NCBI GenBank assembly: GCA_964591245.1
Contig: CAZPZZ010000093.1
Span: 1 to 16,233 of the forward strand
Source: CAZPZZ01 sp964591245
GTDB lineage: Bacteria; Acidobacteriota; Vicinamibacteria; Vicinamibacterales; UBA8438
DNA length: 16,233 nucleotides
Reading direction: 5' to 3'
Positions 14,093 through 16,233 of the stretch are shown in pieces. The notes beneath the pieces were generated by a model, which was not told the origin of the DNA, searched no databases, and saw nothing but the letters and a program-made list of their open reading frames with translations. Within the stretch, counting starts at the first letter, position 1; the number at the start of each line of letters is the position of its first letter. A program made the position numbers and the translations under genes.

Positions 14093-15430
14093 TCAGACAA
14101 GCGCAAGTCCCTCCAGGGGACCCGTGCTATCGCCGAGGCGCTCCGTCCGCACTCCCAGACGATCCAGGAGCGTGAGGTGCAGATTCGGCAATGGCGTCTC
14201 GTCCGCATAACGAAGGTGCCGCCCTGCCCTGCCAAGCCCTCCACCGACAAGCGCCACCGGCAGATTGGTGGTCGCATGGGCGTTTCCATCCGACATACCA
14301 GAACCGTAGAGCAGCATCATCTGGTCGAGTAACGTGCCCTCGCCATCCGGTGTCGCACGCAACTTGTCGACGTAATAGGCAAACAATCGGGTGTGAAACG
14401 CATTGATCTTCGCGTAACGCGAAATCTTGACTGGATCACTGGTGTGATGTGACGTCGGATGGTGCGCTTCAGGCACGCCGATTTCCGGGTACTGGCGGGC
14501 ACTGAGTTCACGCCCCAGCATGAACGTTTGAATGCGCGTCACGTCAGCCTGATACGCCACCACCTGTAAGTCGAACATCAACTTGGCATAGGCCTCGTAA
14601 CTCTCGGGAATCGCGCCTGGCTGCGCCACCACCGGAAGTTCCCGATGGTTGTGTGTTTCAGTGCGCTGCAACCGACGCTCGATGTCGCGCACGGCGTCCA
14701 GGTATTGGTCCAACTTCAGGCGGTCCCCCACCCCGACCCGCCGCGCGAGTCCCGCCGCTTCCTCCACCACCGAATCAAGGATGCTGCGGTCTCGTTGCAT
14801 CCGAATGCGGCGTGCCGCCGGATCCGTGGTCCCTTGATCCCCGAATAACCGCTCGAACACGGCGCGCGGATTGTGCTCCATCGGCAGCGGGGTCGTGGCG
14901 TCCCGCCAGGAGATGGTCGTGACATACGCACAGCTGAATCCAGGATCGCAGGAGCCAGCAAAATCGTTCGGCTCGAGCGCGAACTCCAACGAGGCAAACT
15001 GGGTGCGGTCTCCGACCAGTTGCGCGGCAATCTGGTCCATCGACGCCCCGGCCTGGACCGCAGCCTGGGACTGTCCTTCGCGTGGGGGGACACCAGTCAG
15101 CCATCTCGTCGACGCACGCGAGTGCAGGCTGGCCCCGGCATTCTTCGCCACGCTCAGTCCGGAGACCACCGTCACAGCATCCCGAAACGGGGCAAGGGCT
15201 TCGAGCGTTGGAGACAGTGCGAAGCCGACCCCCTCGGTCGCCGGCGTCCACGCGTCCATCCACATACCATTGGGCACATACACGGCCCCGAACCGGAGCG
15301 CGGAGGTCGCCGCGAGCGCGCGTCCTCCGGCAAACGCCGGAATCATCGCGTCCAGAAATGGCAACGCCATACTGACGCCGAGCCCCCGGAGGAGCGTCCG
15401 ACGCGAGAGTGCTCGCCTGGTGACAATCAT
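14093..15430 (-). CDS. Tat-exported DUF1552 family protein
   Basis: A 445-residue DUF1552 protein of unknown activity. The ATG at 15430 overlaps the TGA of the preceding DUF1592 gene in an ATGA and has GAGGAG nine bases upstream. The twin-arginine motif SRRTLL (about 9-14) and the hydrophobic GLGVSMALPFLDAM mark Tat export. Family landmarks are YVPNGM (51-56), the histidine-rich EAHHPTSHH (321-329), YGSGMSDGNAH (375-385) and NLHLTLLDRLGV (416-427). The His and Asp clusters, together with a fold often compared with the alkaline phosphatase/sulfatase group, suggest a metal centre, but no reaction is established. DUF1552 genes usually stand beside DUF1592 haem proteins, as here, so the two products likely work together outside the inner membrane. 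Confidence 0.93.
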   Translation of the reverse strand: MIVTRRALSRRTLLRGLGVSMALPFLDAMIPAFAGGRALAATSALRFGAVYVPNGMWMDAWTPATEGVGFALSPTLEALAPFRDAVTVVSGLSVAKNAGASLHSRASTRWLTGVPPREGQSQAAVQAGASMDQIAAQLVGDRTQFASLEFALEPNDFAGSCDPGFSCAYVTTISWRDATTPLPMEHNPRAVFERLFGDQGTTDPAARRIRMQRDRSILDSVVEEAAGLARRVGVGDRLKLDQYLDAVRDIERRLQRTETHNHRELPVVAQPGAIPESYEAYAKLMFDLQVVAYQADVTRIQTFMLGRELSARQYPEIGVPEAHHPTSHHTSDPVKISRYAKINAFHTRLFAYYVDKLRATPDGEGTLLDQMMLLYGSGMSDGNAHATTNLPVALVGGGLGRAGRHLRYADETPLPNLHLTLLDRLGVRTERLGDSTGPLEGLALV

Positions 15431-16233
15431 GATCCTGCTCTCCTCATCTGGAACGGCAGACTCTCGACGATGCCAAGAATCATCGACGACCAGCGGTACT
15501 CGTCGGCGGCGGCAGCACGCAGAATCCCTCGCACCACCGGTGCGTCATAGTGCTCCAGCTCCCGTCCCAACGCGTAGGTCAACAACTTCTCCGTCACGGT
15601 CTGCGCGAACAACTCATGCCGGTCGAGCAAGAGTTGACGAAGCCCCGCGTGTCCCTCGAATTGCGTCCCATCGGGCAGTGTAGCCACGGTATCGATCGGG
15701 ACACCGGCATCGGTTCCGCGCCAGGCCCCAATCGGGTCATAGCGTTCCAGAGCGAATCCCAGCGGATCCATCCGCGCATGACACGTCGCACACGCCGGCT
15801 GCCGCCGGTGCTCTTCCAGCCGCGCTCGCACCGAACGTGGTGCTCGCGTCGCCGTATTCTCTTCAAGGGCCGGGATATCTGGCGGCGGCGCGGGCGGTGG
15901 CGCCCCGAAGAAATTCTCCAATAGCCACTTCCCGCGCAAGACCGGCGACGTGCGGTTCGGGTAGGACGTGACCGTCAAGACACTCCCATGCCCGAGCAGG
16001 CCTCCGCGCTGCCCATTCGCGACCGGGACGCGTCGAAACCGATTTCCGTACACGTTCGGAATGCCGTAGTGTCGCGCTAACCGCTCATTGACGAACGTGT
16101 AATCGGCATCCAGCAGGTCGGTCAGACGCCGGTTCTCCCGGAGCATACTTTCCATGAAGAGCTGCGTTTCCCGCTGGAACGCCAGGCGCAAGTTCTCGTC
16201 AAACTCTGGGAATAGATCCGAGTCAGGAACGAC
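15427..16233 (-). CDS. DUF1592/DUF1588/DUF1585 c-type haem protein, C-terminal part
   Basis: The last 268 residues of a larger protein; the frame runs open through the right edge and begins there VVPDSDLFPEFDEN, so the start lies outside. The end of DUF1592 (RQ.L..ESMLRENR.L.DLLDADYTFVNERLARHYGIP pattern) is followed by DUF1588 with the SYPNRTSPVLRGKWLLEN block, a proline-rich linker and a haem-binding CATCH (bases 15778-15792) in ACATCHARMDPLGFALERYDPIGAWR, quoted here only as landmarks, and then DUF1585 to the end. Full-length family members have DUF1587 and DUF1595 further upstream and often a second CxxCH. The protein is expected in the periplasm or outer membrane as an electron carrier. 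It is translationally coupled to DUF1552 through a 4-base overlap. Confidence 0.93.
   Translation of the reverse strand, partial: VVPDSDLFPEFDENLRLAFQRETQLFMESMLRENRRLTDLLDADYTFVNERLARHYGIPNVYGNRFRRVPVANGQRGGLLGHGSVLTVTSYPNRTSPVLRGKWLLENFFGAPPPAPPPDIPALEENTATRAPRSVRARLEEHRRQPACATCHARMDPLGFALERYDPIGAWRGTDAGVPIDTVATLPDGTQFEGHAGLRQLLLDRHELFAQTVTEKLLTYALGRELEHYDAPVVRGILRAAAADEYRWSSMILGIVESLPFQMRRAGS

Noticed and set aside
14871..15683. Plus-strand open frame of 270 codons opposite DUF1552/DUF1592
   Set aside because: It lies antisense to two strongly supported genes in GC-rich DNA; the translation is rich in Arg, Ser and Pro with no family likeness.
1..16233. CRISPR array, tRNA, insertion sequence or defence island
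   Set aside because: No regular direct repeats, no transposase or phage-like protein, no tRNA-like cloverleaf and no defence-family motif was seen on either strand.

Overview
The window looks like a chromosomal stretch from an uncultivated Gram-negative bacterium, most likely an Acidobacteriota of the Vicinamibacteria type. The reasons are an exported DUF1592 (CxxCH)/DUF1552/ankyrin operon, a PQQ-dependent dehydrogenase, several enzyme families that are normally cytosolic but here carry signal peptides, good Shine-Dalgarno sites, and about 55-68% G+C over most of the window. The phylum is inferred from family content; there is no rRNA or marker gene. I see no tRNA, CRISPR array, insertion sequence, phage gene or origin.

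Left part (1-3.5 kb, about 47-48% G+C in hand-counted lines). A plus-strand gene built from two different pairs of internal repeats (to 1456) carries a 10-N assembly gap at 939-948, and its 5' end is unresolved and possibly frameshifted. It converges on a minus-strand exported beta-propeller gene (1566-3365).

Middle part (3.5-10.3 kb, higher G+C, all minus strand). Read in the direction of transcription, this holds: an exported cyclase-family hydrolase (10307-9300), an exported VOC/glyoxalase-fold protein (9185-8706), a Tat-exported dienelactone-hydrolase-like enzyme (8395-7529), an exported PQQ-dependent dehydrogenase (7389-5284) and an exported AbgB-like M20 amidohydrolase (5021-3576). Gaps are 114-310 bases, so this is a co-directional neighbourhood and not a tight operon. 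Taken together it could be a set of periplasmic catabolic enzymes, but no shared substrate can be read from the sequence.

Right part. Two plus-strand genes, a subclass-B3-like metallo-beta-lactamase-fold hydrolase (10701-11570) and a Tat-exported molybdopterin-binding protein (11763-12482), run divergently from the cyclase across a 393-base region that contains several perfect inverted repeats. They converge on a tight minus-strand operon DUF1592/DUF1588/DUF1585 (c-type haem, 5' end beyond the right edge) -> DUF1552 -> ankyrin-repeat protein. In that operon the first pair overlaps by ATGA and the second pair is 16 bases apart. A perfect 10-bp hairpin, whose loop holds the ankyrin gene's stop codon, sits between the converging units.

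All ten genes whose start is visible with confidence encode an N-terminal Sec or Tat signal. I did not find a clearly new defence or mobile system. The most useful leads are the all-exported enzyme set, the repeat protein with its gap, the compositional break near 3.5 kb, and the dense inverted repeats in the intergenic regions.
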